Shown: piece by piece, positions 52,585-60,868 of the stretch
How the letters are laid out: the number at the start of each line of letters is the position of its first letter
Numbering within the stretch: position 1 is the stretch's first letter
Position numbers and translations under genes: made by a program
The notes under the pieces: model-generated
Databases searched by the model: none
Told to the model about the DNA's origin: nothing
What the model saw: only the letters and a program-made list of their open reading frames with translations
Origin: Corynebacterium hylobatis
GTDB taxonomy: Bacteria; Actinomycetota; Actinomycetes; Mycobacteriales; Mycobacteriaceae
Direction: 5' to 3'
Assembly: GCF_003955685.1 (NCBI RefSeq)
Contig: NZ_RXHJ01000004.1
Coordinates: 122,501-186,500 of the forward strand
Length of the DNA: 64,000 nt

Positions 52585-52851
52585 TCAGCTGCGGCGACTG
52601 GTGACCGCGTTGACGATGGTCAGCAGGATCACCGCGCCGAGCAGACAGGTCAGGAAGCTGAAGATGATGCCGGCGCCCTCCACATCAACGCCGAAGAGGC
52701 TGAGCAGCCAGCCGCCCAGCAGGCCGCCGATCACACCTACGACGACGTTGAGGATGACGCCCTGTTGCGCGTCCGTGCCCTTGATCTTGGAGGCGATCCA
52801 ACCGGCGATACCGCCGATGATGATCCAGCCCAGGATTCCGAGTCCAAGCAT
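52585..52851 (-). CDS. GlsB/YeaQ/YmgE family small stress membrane protein
   Basis: 88 residues starting at ATG 52851 with AGGAGAA upstream. Three hydrophobic, glycine-rich helices: LGILGWIIIGGIAGWIA, VILNVVVGVIGGLLGGWLL and IIFSFLTCLLGAVILLTIV. This is the transglycosylase-associated (Transgly_assoc) family, induced by stress in many bacteria and anchoring envelope stress proteins in firmicutes. Exact role in corynebacteria unknown. A start at 52872 is in frame but less likely. Its terminator is at 52537. Confidence 0.9.
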   Translation of the reverse strand: MLGLGILGWIIIGGIAGWIASKIKGTDAQQGVILNVVVGVIGGLLGGWLLSLFGVDVEGAGIIFSFLTCLLGAVILLTIVNAVTSRRS

Positions 52852-53012
52852 TGTGTTCTCCTTAAATCTCACTGGTGAATTTCAGATGCTCTTATTAGGG
52901 ACCGTCGCCCAGCGCGGACCGGGCAACCGCCCATATATCCAGTGTGTCAGGGGATGGAATGCTTTGCACTCCCGCAAGGCGACTGTGACCGGATCGTTGC
53001 AGCAACGCAGAA

Positions 53013-53045
53013 CCGCCCTGCACCGGACCAAGTGGTGCAGGGCGG
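53013..53045 (-). terminator. strong hairpin after usp
   Basis: CCGCCCTGCACC (53013-53024) and GGTGCAGGGCGG (53034-53045) are a perfect 12-bp stem with a 9-nt loop, 27 nt beyond the usp stop. No real T-run on the minus strand, but the stem is very stable. Confidence 0.75.
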
Positions 53046-53072
53046 CGGGACCGCAGCGGTCTTCTCCTGTGC

Positions 53073-53969
53073 TTAGACAGCCTCGGGGCGGACCACCATC
53101 ATCGGGCAGGGGGCGGACTGGAGCAGAGCCCGGGAGGTGGAGCCCAGGAGCATGCCCTTGAAGCCGCCGCGACCATGTGAACCAACGACCAGCAGCTGCG
53201 CACCCTCGGAGTTCTCCACCAGGGCGCGGACCGGGCGGTCGCGGGTGATGACCTTGCGGACCTCCACATCCGGGTAGCGCTCCACCATCGGGGCGAGACG
53301 CTCAGTGAGCATGTCGATCTGCTCCTGCTCGACAATCTCCCACTGCTGCTGCGCGGCGGACAGGCCGGCCAGGGAGGCCTGGACCTGCATGTCCATCCAG
53401 GTGTGGACAGCGACGAGCTCGGCACCACGGGCATCAGCCTCGGCGAAGGCGATCTCGGTGGCCTTGGCGGAGACGTCGGAACCGTCGACACCGATGACGA
53501 CGGGGCCGTACTTGGTGGCCTCCTCGAGCTGGTTGTCCTCACGGACCACGACGACCGGGCAGGTGGCGTGGGAGACGACAGCGGCAGAGACCGAACCCAT
53601 CACCATGCCGGACAGTCCGCCGAGCCCGCGGGAACCCATGACGATCATCGTGACGTCCTGGGCCATGTCCAGCAGCATGTCGATGGGCGAACCCTCGGCG
53701 ATGGTGTGGCCGATCTTGATCTCCGGGGCGACCTCATGGGCGATGGCGCGGGCCTCGTCGATCTTCTCCATGGTCTCGGCCTGCAGATCATCGAAGAGCT
53801 CCTGCGGCGGGACCATGCCTTCCGCGTAGAGGAACTGCGGCATCGTGTAGGAGGAGGCCAGTCGCAGCGGAATCCCCCGCTTATTCGCGGTGTTGGCGGC
53901 CCATCGGACCGCATTATGGGAGGCCGGGGAGCCGTCAACTGCTACAACGACGATATCTTCCTGGGGCAT
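53073..53969 (-). CDS. tandem-domain universal stress protein
   Basis: 298 residues made of two Usp domains (about 1-145 and 155-298). Each ends in the ATP-binding loop G-x2-G-x9-G-S: GSRGLGGLSGMVMGS and GSHGRGGFKGMLLGS, and each begins with a VVVAVDGS or VVIGVDGSD strand. Tandem Usp proteins bind ATP or cAMP and aid survival in stationary phase, hypoxia or stress. Located as in C. glutamicum next to mcbR and the glsB-like gene. ATG at 53969. Confidence 0.93.
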   Translation of the reverse strand: MPQEDIVVVAVDGSPASHNAVRWAANTANKRGIPLRLASSYTMPQFLYAEGMVPPQELFDDLQAETMEKIDEARAIAHEVAPEIKIGHTIAEGSPIDMLLDMAQDVTMIVMGSRGLGGLSGMVMGSVSAAVVSHATCPVVVVREDNQLEEATKYGPVVIGVDGSDVSAKATEIAFAEADARGAELVAVHTWMDMQVQASLAGLSAAQQQWEIVEQEQIDMLTERLAPMVERYPDVEVRKVITRDRPVRALVENSEGAQLLVVGSHGRGGFKGMLLGSTSRALLQSAPCPMMVVRPEAV

Positions 53970-54135
53970 CTCGTTAGCCTTTCCTTATTTCTGTGTACGG
54001 ATCTGGTTTACCGTTCACCTTCGATTGTAGCCGCTGGATGACATGTTCAAAGGAGTTGTTACAACCAGTTCCGGGGGAAAGACCGCAGACAGGACAGGCT
54101 GGTTCCGCCCGCTTTCAGACAGCCGCGGGAAGGAT

Positions 54136-54282
54136 CTAGCGCGGAGTCTCGACCGGGATCGCCGGATCGGAGTTCGCCGGGTACAGCAGGTTGTAGAGGA
54201 TCCTGCCGATGTCGGCCAGGAACGAGCCGATACCCTCGGAGGAGAAGTTGGTGGCCTGGTTGAGGAGAGCGTCAAAGTCCAT
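54136..54282 (-). CDS. 48-residue small protein of unknown function
   Basis: Starts MDFDALLNQATNFSSEG and ends PAIPVETPR-stop. The middle (EGIGSFLADIGRILYNLLYP) would form one amphipathic helix; there is no signal peptide. The size, acidic start and amphipathic middle recall the tiny mycomembrane porins of corynebacteria (PorA/PorH), but I see no direct match. TACTAAT lies 9 nt before the ATG and no ribosome binding site is seen, so a leaderless transcript is possible. The ATG shares CATG with the divergent pseudouridine synthase. Confidence 0.55.
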   Translation of the reverse strand: MDFDALLNQATNFSSEGIGSFLADIGRILYNLLYPANSDPAIPVETPR

Positions 54283-55282
54283 GAACGACAGATTAGTACA
54301 ACCGCCCCGCCGGCAGCGATCACCGTTGCCGGTCCGTGACGGACTGACCGCCACCCGGGCACGCCTCCCGGAGGATGCAGCCGCCATGACCGCGGGTGAG
54401 TTCGTCGGCCACCTCATCACCACCCAGCGCCGCCGGCATCCGCTCGATGACGCCGCGGCCCTGCAGGCGCGTTTCGACGCCGGCGAGGTCGTCGACCGCC
54501 GCGGCCACCCCTTCTCCTTTTCCTCCCCTGTCGCTCCCGGCGAGGACGTCTTCTTCTACCGCACGCCCGCGCCGGAGGAACCCGTCCCCTACGACATCGA
54601 CATCCTCCACCGCGACGATGATCTCCTGGTGGCCGACAAGCCGCCTTTCCTGGCGACCATGCCGCGGGGCAAGCACATCACGGAGACCCTCACCGTACGG
54701 CTGCGCCGTTCCCTCGATCTCCCTGACCTCGTGCCCGCCCACCGCCTGGACCGGTTCACCTCCGGGGTGATCCTGTGCACCCTGCGCCCGGAAATCCGCG
54801 GTGCCTACCAGCGGCTGTTCGCCGAACGCCGGGTGGAGAAGACCTACGAGGCCATCGCCGACCATGAGCCTTCCCTCTTCCCGGGCACGGTGTGGCGCTC
54901 CCGGATGGAGAAGATCCCCGGTGAGATCCAGGGCCGCATCATCGACGGTGAACCCAACGCCATCACCCTGCTTGCCGACGTCACGCCCCTCAACCCCGCC
55001 GAACAGCGCGAGCTCGAGGCCGTACACGGCCCTCTGCCGCCGCAGGCGCGCTACATCCTGCACCCGGAGACCGGCCGGACCCACCAGCTCCGGCTGCACA
55101 TGTGGGCCGCAGGCGTACCCATCCTGGGCGACAACATCTACCCGCGCATCCACACCGAGGAAGAGGAGGACATGAGCCGGCCCCTCCACCTCATCTCCAC
55201 CGGGCTGTCCTTCGAGGATCCGCTCACTGGCGAGCCCCGGGAGTTCACCGTCCCCCGCCGGCTCTTCCACGGCCGCCGCTGA
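54281..55282 (+). CDS. RluA-family RNA pseudouridine synthase
   Basis: 333 residues from ATG 54281. A ~100-residue N-terminal part precedes the synthase domain. The catalytic Asp is in VPAHRLDRFTSGVIL (HRLDR motif), preceded by DDDLLVADKPPFLATMP and followed by HPETGRTHQLRLHM and GVPILGDNIYP, all standard RluA motifs. It isomerises uridine to pseudouridine in rRNA or tRNA; the exact site is not predictable. GAGGAG is 13 nt upstream, a loose fit. Start codon overlaps that of the small minus-strand gene. The gene ends 1 nt before the convergent mrpE end. Confidence 0.9.
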   Translation: MNDRLVQPPRRQRSPLPVRDGLTATRARLPEDAAAMTAGEFVGHLITTQRRRHPLDDAAALQARFDAGEVVDRRGHPFSFSSPVAPGEDVFFYRTPAPEEPVPYDIDILHRDDDLLVADKPPFLATMPRGKHITETLTVRLRRSLDLPDLVPAHRLDRFTSGVILCTLRPEIRGAYQRLFAERRVEKTYEAIADHEPSLFPGTVWRSRMEKIPGEIQGRIIDGEPNAITLLADVTPLNPAEQRELEAVHGPLPPQARYILHPETGRTHQLRLHMWAAGVPILGDNIYPRIHTEEEEDMSRPLHLISTGLSFEDPLTGEPREFTVPRRLFHGRR

Positions 55283-55283
55283 C

Positions 55284-55766
55284 TCATCCAGGCCCCGGGT
55301 CCGGTCCGAAGGCCCGGGCGACCCGGTCCTGCAGGTCCGCCCACTGCTGCACCGGTTCCAGCTCCAGGGAGAGGGTGTGCAGTTCCACCTCCTCCCCGCG
55401 CACCCGCTGCACCATCGTGCCGGGCATGAGGTTCATCAGCAGCATCGCCAGTTCCCGGCCGTGCCCGGGCGGCAGGCGCAGGCGGGCCCGGACCACCACC
55501 GGTTCAATGTCCGGGGTGGGACGCACGGCCCGGCGCGCCACATCAATGCCGCCCGCCACCGCCTTGTACAGGAACCAGCCGGCGAGCACCGCCGCCCCCC
55601 GGATGCGGAACATCCTGCCCGGAGGGACGAGACGCAGGCTCAGCGTGGTGGCGGCCCCCACGCTGACCAGCCCGTAGAGGGCGTAGGCGGGTTCCCAGGA
55701 GGACATGGCCTCCCAGACCACCGCGAGGGCGAGCACCCGCAGGACCACAGCGACCACCCACTTCAT
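55284..55766 (-). CDS. mrpE: Mrp/Mnh antiporter subunit E
   Basis: 160 residues, ATG 55766, overlapping the preceding subunit by ATGA. MnhE family: two N-terminal hydrophobic helices, the PPGRMFRIRGAAVLAGWFLYKAV segment, then a soluble part with VVRARLRLPPGHGRELAMLLMNLMPGTMVQR, which is the family signature. It is a membrane subunit of the multisubunit cation/proton antiporter and here is the last gene of the operon, unlike typical mrpABCDEFG order. Confidence 0.87.
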   Translation of the reverse strand: MKWVVAVVLRVLALAVVWEAMSSWEPAYALYGLVSVGAATTLSLRLVPPGRMFRIRGAAVLAGWFLYKAVAGGIDVARRAVRPTPDIEPVVVRARLRLPPGHGRELAMLLMNLMPGTMVQRVRGEEVELHTLSLELEPVQQWADLQDRVARAFGPDPGPG

Positions 55767-57466
55767 GGTGACCAGCCCCCCGCGAACAGCAGGACCAGCA
55801 GCAGCACTGCGAGCAGCACCAGGACCGCCATCCCCGTCGGCGTCCACAGCCGGGTCCGGGTCTCCATGAACGCGACACCATCCCGGACCAGGCCGGCACT
55901 CCGGGACCAGCCCCTGCCCCAGGCCCGGGCCACCTGTGCCGTCCCCGTGTACACCCGGGCCAGGCCCGCGCCGCCGGAGCTGCGCAGGAGACCGGCTGCC
56001 GTCTCCAGGGGCACCACGATATCCCCGGGTGGAACTGCCGGGACCCGGCCCACCAGCCATGTCAGGGGTGCGGCCAGGAGTAGCGCCAGGAGAACAGGCC
56101 AGGTGGAATCCCACAGGGTGGCGGCATCCCAGGTCGGTGGCTGCAACTCCAGCCAGCCCGTGCCGATCCACCAGGGCAGCCCCGTCCCCAGCAGGCAGAG
56201 CAGCAGCCAGGCCCCGAACAGACCGTCCACCTTCTCCGTGGCGCGTTCCCCGCGCCACAGCACCCGGGCCAGACGCAGGAGCAGCAGCGTGGAACCGGTG
56301 GCCACCAGGGGCAGGAGTCCGGCCAGGGCGGGGAGATCCGCCACGGCATATTTCGCGTCGTACTTTGCAAAGGCCCCTGAGGTCCACGGCGCGCCCGCCA
56401 GTGACAGGCCCGCCCAGGCCATGCCCAGCAACACAGGTATCCCGGTGACACCCCGGCCGTGGCGGCGCACCACCGGAACCCCGAGGAAGAGTGCACCCTT
56501 GGCCAGGCCGTGGTGCACGGCGTAGAGGACAACCGCAGTAGTCGTTGCACCGCTGCTGCTGGGCATCAGCAGACCCGCCGCGAGCACTGCGCTGATGAAG
56601 CCGAGCTGCGAGATCGTGGAGTAGGCGAGGATGACCTTGGGGTCGTCCTGCATCAGCCCCACCCCGACGGCGAGGAAGGCCCCGGCGAGCGCCAGGAGCA
56701 GCAGCAACCGGGCGATATCCGCGCTGTCGCCGGCGGGCAGGAAGCGCAGCCAGCCGACGATGCCGACCTTGACCATCACGCCGGAGAGCACCGCCGAGGC
56801 CGCAGGCGGGGCGGCCGGATGTGCCAGCGGGAGCCACAGGTGCAGTGGTGCCAGGCCGGCCTTGACGCCGAAGCCGATGAGCAGCAGCGCACTGATGAGG
56901 GCGGAGCGGTCGGAGGCGGCGATGGCGGCGGGGGCGTCGGCAAGCAGGGCGCCGCCAGCGTCCACGGTGAGCAGGAGCCCGCCGAGCAGAGCGGTCTCGC
57001 TGAGCACCGTCATGACCAGATAGATCACGGTCGCCCGGTGCGCCTGCGGCGTGCGGTGGTGGATGACCAGGCCGGCAGCGGAGAAACTCAGCACCGCGAA
57101 GGAGAGGTAGAAGGCGACCGTGTCGGCCGCGAGGTAGGCGCCGACGGTGCCCAGGTAGGTGGCCAGCAGGAATGCCGCCAGCGTCGGTTCCGGCCCCCGG
57201 CGCCAGGTCACGGCGGCCAGTGCCGCACCGTAGAGCGCGGCGGCGATCAGCACCAGGGGCCGCGCCACCGCATCCATCCGGAAGACCGTCCCGAACAGCA
57301 GCCACGGCACCTCCAGCTCCGCGGTCGGGGTGGTCAGCGTCAGCACAACGGCAGGCAGCACTGCCGCGGGGGACAGGACCGCCGCGGATCTCCTTAACCA
57401 CGCCCACGGCACCGCGGCCCCAACCATGACCAGCAGAGGTGCCAGCAGGCTGAGCGGGAGCATCAT
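55763..57466 (-). CDS. third NuoL/M/N-like antiporter subunit, degenerate in helix 5
   Basis: 567 residues with about fourteen helices, followed by a C-terminal amphipathic part and one last helix (PTGMAVLVLLAVLLLVLLF), NuoL/HyfB-like. Core lysines are present in GVKAGLAPLHLWLP (helix 7) and VMVKVGIVGWLR (helix 8). The conserved helix-5 glutamate (GLEMVG or FYEMLT in its two siblings) is missing: here the region is AFYLSFAVLSF (about 118-128). It may serve a structural role or have altered ion transfer. Overlaps its neighbours on both sides by 4 nt. Confidence 0.86.
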   Translation of the reverse strand: MMLPLSLLAPLLVMVGAAVPWAWLRRSAAVLSPAAVLPAVVLTLTTPTAELEVPWLLFGTVFRMDAVARPLVLIAAALYGAALAAVTWRRGPEPTLAAFLLATYLGTVGAYLAADTVAFYLSFAVLSFSAAGLVIHHRTPQAHRATVIYLVMTVLSETALLGGLLLTVDAGGALLADAPAAIAASDRSALISALLLIGFGVKAGLAPLHLWLPLAHPAAPPAASAVLSGVMVKVGIVGWLRFLPAGDSADIARLLLLLALAGAFLAVGVGLMQDDPKVILAYSTISQLGFISAVLAAGLLMPSSSGATTTAVVLYAVHHGLAKGALFLGVPVVRRHGRGVTGIPVLLGMAWAGLSLAGAPWTSGAFAKYDAKYAVADLPALAGLLPLVATGSTLLLLRLARVLWRGERATEKVDGLFGAWLLLCLLGTGLPWWIGTGWLELQPPTWDAATLWDSTWPVLLALLLAAPLTWLVGRVPAVPPGDIVVPLETAAGLLRSSGGAGLARVYTGTAQVARAWGRGWSRSAGLVRDGVAFMETRTRLWTPTGMAVLVLLAVLLLVLLFAGGWSP

Positions 57467-58962
57467 TCAAACACCCCCGCCGCGATCTGCCCGGCGATGT
57501 CCAACGGGAGAAAGGGGACCGAGGCGGCAGCACCGAACACGACCACCATGGCGGTCGTACTCAGGGTGGGCACGAGCAGAGAGGCCGGCTCCGCGGCGCG
57601 TCCATCAGCCTCCGGCTCCCGGAACCACAGGCGGTAGACCACCGGCAGGAAATACAGGGCATTGAGCAGCGAGGAGGCCAGCAGCACCCCCACCACCCAG
57701 GGATGGGCCGAATCCAGGGCGCCGAGGCCCAGCTGCCACTTGGAGATGAAGCCCGCCGTGGGCGGCAGGCCGATCATGCCGAAGGCGGCGACGGTGAAGG
57801 CCACCGAGGTCCCCGGCATCCGCCGCCCCAGCCCGTCGAGCTGATCGATGCGTTTGGCCCCCAGACTCTCCGCGAAGAGTCCCGCGCAGAAGAACAGGGT
57901 GATCTTCATGATGCCCTGATGCACCAGATGGACGATCCCACCCGTGGCACCACCCAACGTGGCCAGGGCGATACCCAGGGTGACGTAGCTGACCTGGGAG
58001 ACCGTGGAGTAGGCCAGGCGCCGCTTGAGGTCCCGCTGGCGCAGGGCCTGCCAGGAGCCGTAGAGGATGGTGAAACCGGCCACCAGCAGCAGTGGGGTGA
58101 GCACCCCGAGCTCCACGGTCACCTGGACACCGTAGACGTCGTCGATGACGCGGACGATGCCGAAGACACCCGCCTTGACCACGGCCACCGCATGCAGCAG
58201 CGCCGAGACCGGGGCGGGGGCCACCATCGCGGTGGGCAGCCAGCCGTGGAGGGGGAAGAGCGCCGCCTTCACCCCGAGCCCACCGATGAGCACCGCGAAG
58301 ATAACCGCGGCGATCCCCGGTGAATGGGCTGCCAGCTCAGCCACACCGGCGGCACCACCGGCGGCGAAGTCGACGGGCCCGGCGTAGATGGTCAGCCAGA
58401 CCACTCCGGTGAGCAGGGCCAGCCCGCCCGCCAGGGTATAGCGCAGGTACAGGCGGGCGGCGCGCAGGGACTCCGGGTTCCCCCAGTGCGCCAGCAGCGG
58501 GTAGGTCACCACGGTGAGCATCTCGTAGAAGACCAGGAAGGTGAGCAGGTTACCGGCGAAGGAGATGCCCACCGTGGCAGTGACGCAGAGACTGAAGAAA
58601 CCGAAGAAGCGGCTCCGGTGCCTCGTCCCGCGGAGATAGCCGATAGCGTAGACCGTGGTGAGCAGCCACAGGATGGACGAGAGTGCAGCGAAGAATACCG
58701 AGAGCTGGTCCACCCGCAGGACCAGGTCACTGCCGGGCAGGAAGGGTAGAGAGAACTCCGGCCGCAGGTCCGCATCCACCACCGCGGGGATGAGCAGGAT
58801 GACGAGTGCGACCTTGAGCACCGCCGCCCCGAGGTTGACCGTCGAACGCAGCCGGACCCGATCCTCGGCCATGGGGAAGATCAGCACCGCCGCCAGCAAC
58901 GAGAGCAGCAGCATCACGACCGGGATCCAGGACACCACGTCCCCGGGAAGCAGATTCACCAT
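57463..58962 (-). CDS. second NuoL/M/N-like antiporter subunit (MrpD type)
   Basis: 499 residues from ATG 58962, fourteen helices. Proton-path residues are intact: Glu in FLVFYEMLTVVTYPL (helix 5), Lys in GVKAALFPLHGWLP (helix 7) and Lys in AVVKAGVFGIVR (helix 8), plus a late Lys in FISKWQLG (helix 12). It is a proton- or sodium-translocating half-channel of the complex. It overlaps the downstream third subunit by ATGA and is overlapped by the first subunit by 7 nt, which requires translational coupling. Confidence 0.9.
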   Translation of the reverse strand: MVNLLPGDVVSWIPVVMLLLSLLAAVLIFPMAEDRVRLRSTVNLGAAVLKVALVILLIPAVVDADLRPEFSLPFLPGSDLVLRVDQLSVFFAALSSILWLLTTVYAIGYLRGTRHRSRFFGFFSLCVTATVGISFAGNLLTFLVFYEMLTVVTYPLLAHWGNPESLRAARLYLRYTLAGGLALLTGVVWLTIYAGPVDFAAGGAAGVAELAAHSPGIAAVIFAVLIGGLGVKAALFPLHGWLPTAMVAPAPVSALLHAVAVVKAGVFGIVRVIDDVYGVQVTVELGVLTPLLLVAGFTILYGSWQALRQRDLKRRLAYSTVSQVSYVTLGIALATLGGATGGIVHLVHQGIMKITLFFCAGLFAESLGAKRIDQLDGLGRRMPGTSVAFTVAAFGMIGLPPTAGFISKWQLGLGALDSAHPWVVGVLLASSLLNALYFLPVVYRLWFREPEADGRAAEPASLLVPTLSTTAMVVVFGAAASVPFLPLDIAGQIAAGVFE

Positions 58963-60584
58963 GGGGCACCCACCTCCAGCAGGTCGACGACCCAGGCCCC
59001 GCTGAAACCCGTCACCAGCGTGAGTAGACCGAGCGCCAGGGGTGGGAGGAGGACCACGACCGGCAGGCTGGACTGGCGGCGTTCCGGCGGGTTGAGCAGG
59101 TGCCCGTCGTCCTCCGCCTCGATGAGCAGGGGTGCCATCATGCGCAGCAGGTAGGCGGCGGACAGCAGCGTGGCCAGGACAATCACGCCCACGATCCAGT
59201 ACTGCCCCGACGCGATCGCCGAGGTGGACAGCAGCCACTTCCCGGAGAACGACAGGGAGATGGGAAGTCCGGCCAGCCCGATGGCGGACATACCCATCGC
59301 CAGGACCAGGCCGGCGTGGTTGCGCCCCACGCCGCGGAGCTGATCCAGTTCGTCGGTGCCGTAGATCTCCTTGAGGTAGCCCGCCGCGAGGAAGAGCGTG
59401 GCCTTGGCCACCCCGTGGCCGAGGACCAGGCAGAGCGTGCCACCGAAGGCCCCGGCGATGACGACATCCTCACCGAGGGTGGTCACCGGCAGTTCCTCGA
59501 GGCGGCCGGATTCCGGATTGAGCAGGACAGGGAAGAAGAGGAACCAGTAGCCGACCTGCGCCACCGTGGAATAGGCCACCAGCGGCTTGAGCCGGGACTG
59601 GCGCAGAGCCATCACCGCCCCGAAGACGATGGCCAGCGTGCCCAACCCGGCCAGCGTCCAGGACAGCCAGGCCAGGGTGGTGGCAATGGCCGGGGCGGCG
59701 ACCGCCTCGGGTGCCCCGACGTTCGTGCTCATGCCGGGGGCGACGAGCCACAGCCAGCAGCGCAGCAGCACGAACAGGGAGGCCTTGATCACCAGGGCCG
59801 ACAACAACGGGGAGACCGCCGTGGGGGAACCGGCGTGCGCCGGGATGAGCCAGCCGTGCAGCGGAACCAGCGCCACCTTGAGCGAGAGCCCCACGGTCAG
59901 CAGGATCAGGGCGGTGACCACCACGGCATGATTGTCCGGGGTGGCGGCGATGACCAGGGCGGCCTGGTTGATGTCCAGGGTGCCCGTCACAGAAACGACC
60001 AGCCCCACCGCGATGAGGAAGAGGAGGGAGCCCAGCACCGCGATGAAGAGGTAGCGCAGGGCGGCCTCCCAGGACCTGGTCCGGCCCAGGGCGACCAGTC
60101 CGACCGCCGTGAGTCCGACCATCTCCAGACCGACGTAGGTGTTGAAGAGATCCCCGGCCACGAAGACGGCGTTGAGGCCCGACCAGCAGCCCAGCCACAG
60201 CGGCCAGAAGGCCGGGTGGGCGGGCTGCCAACGGAGGGTCCCCGGCTGTGTGCCGGCCACCATGTGGCGCCCCGTCGATGCCGGGAAGGCGGCCGCGAAA
60301 ACGGTGACCAACCCACCGACCACCGCCGTCAGGAGGAGCAGCAGAACCGAGAAGCCGTCGGCCCGCAGGTGGATGCCCAGCGGGGCGGAGTGGCCGCCGA
60401 GGCTCAGCTCCACCACCTGTCCACCCTGCACCACCCACAGGACCGGCAGTGTGAGAACCGCACCGGACAGGGCAGCCAGCAGACCGGGCCAATGACGGAC
60501 GGCGGGTGGTAGCGCTGCGGTGAGCACCGCGGCGGACAGGGGCACCAGCACAAGGGCACCGAGACTGATCTGGGCGGGGCTCAC
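58956..60584 (-). CDS. mrpD: first NuoL/M/N-like antiporter subunit (MrpD type)
   Basis: 542 residues from GTG 60584. Glu in YVGLEMVGLTAVGL (helix 5), Lys in LKVALVPLHGWLIPAHAGSP (helix 7), Lys in VIKASLFVLLR (helix 8) and Lys in SFSGKWLLS (helix 12) are all conserved. It directly follows the MrpC-like gene as mrpD does in classic operons, so it is the most likely true MrpD. About fourteen membrane helices. It overlaps mrpC by 4 nt. Confidence 0.9.
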   Translation of the reverse strand: MSPAQISLGALVLVPLSAAVLTAALPPAVRHWPGLLAALSGAVLTLPVLWVVQGGQVVELSLGGHSAPLGIHLRADGFSVLLLLLTAVVGGLVTVFAAAFPASTGRHMVAGTQPGTLRWQPAHPAFWPLWLGCWSGLNAVFVAGDLFNTYVGLEMVGLTAVGLVALGRTRSWEAALRYLFIAVLGSLLFLIAVGLVVSVTGTLDINQAALVIAATPDNHAVVVTALILLTVGLSLKVALVPLHGWLIPAHAGSPTAVSPLLSALVIKASLFVLLRCWLWLVAPGMSTNVGAPEAVAAPAIATTLAWLSWTLAGLGTLAIVFGAVMALRQSRLKPLVAYSTVAQVGYWFLFFPVLLNPESGRLEELPVTTLGEDVVIAGAFGGTLCLVLGHGVAKATLFLAAGYLKEIYGTDELDQLRGVGRNHAGLVLAMGMSAIGLAGLPISLSFSGKWLLSTSAIASGQYWIVGVIVLATLLSAAYLLRMMAPLLIEAEDDGHLLNPPERRQSSLPVVVLLPPLALGLLTLVTGFSGAWVVDLLEVGAPW

Positions 60585-60868
60585 GGGTGCTCATCCTCCT
60601 CATGGACGCCCTCGATGCGGCGGATCAGTACCGCGCCCACCCCGGTGAAGGCCACCGTGATCACCAGACCCGTGATGACCAGGGCGGTGAGCACCGGGTC
60701 CGCCGGCTCCTGCCGGGCCGCCAGGGCGATGAGGAGGAGCAGGGCGCCCGAACCCAGGACGTTCATCGCCACGAGCCGGGCCACCCGGTCCCGGACGAGG
60801 AGGAAACGGGTCAGACCGACGGCGATGAGTCCGACCGCGACCATCAGGTACCACTGGGTGATGCTCAT
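60581..60868 (-). CDS. mrpC: Mrp/Mnh antiporter subunit C (NuoK-like)
   Basis: 95 residues, three membrane helices, as in NuoK/MrpC. Conserved LVRDRVARLVAMNVLGSGALLLLIAL and DPVLTALVITGLVITVAFTGVGAVLIRRI. The C-terminal acidic tail is short. ATG 60868 overlaps the fused subunit upstream and its stop overlaps mrpD, so it is embedded in the coupled chain. It bridges antiporter modules. Confidence 0.92.
   Translation of the reverse strand: MSITQWYLMVAVGLIAVGLTRFLLVRDRVARLVAMNVLGSGALLLLIALAARQEPADPVLTALVITGLVITVAFTGVGAVLIRRIEGVHEEDEHP

Noticed and set aside
59100..60512. 470-codon plus-strand frame rich in Gln, Gly and Arg
   Set aside because: Antisense of mrpD-type membrane protein; composition is what hydrophobic codons give in reverse.
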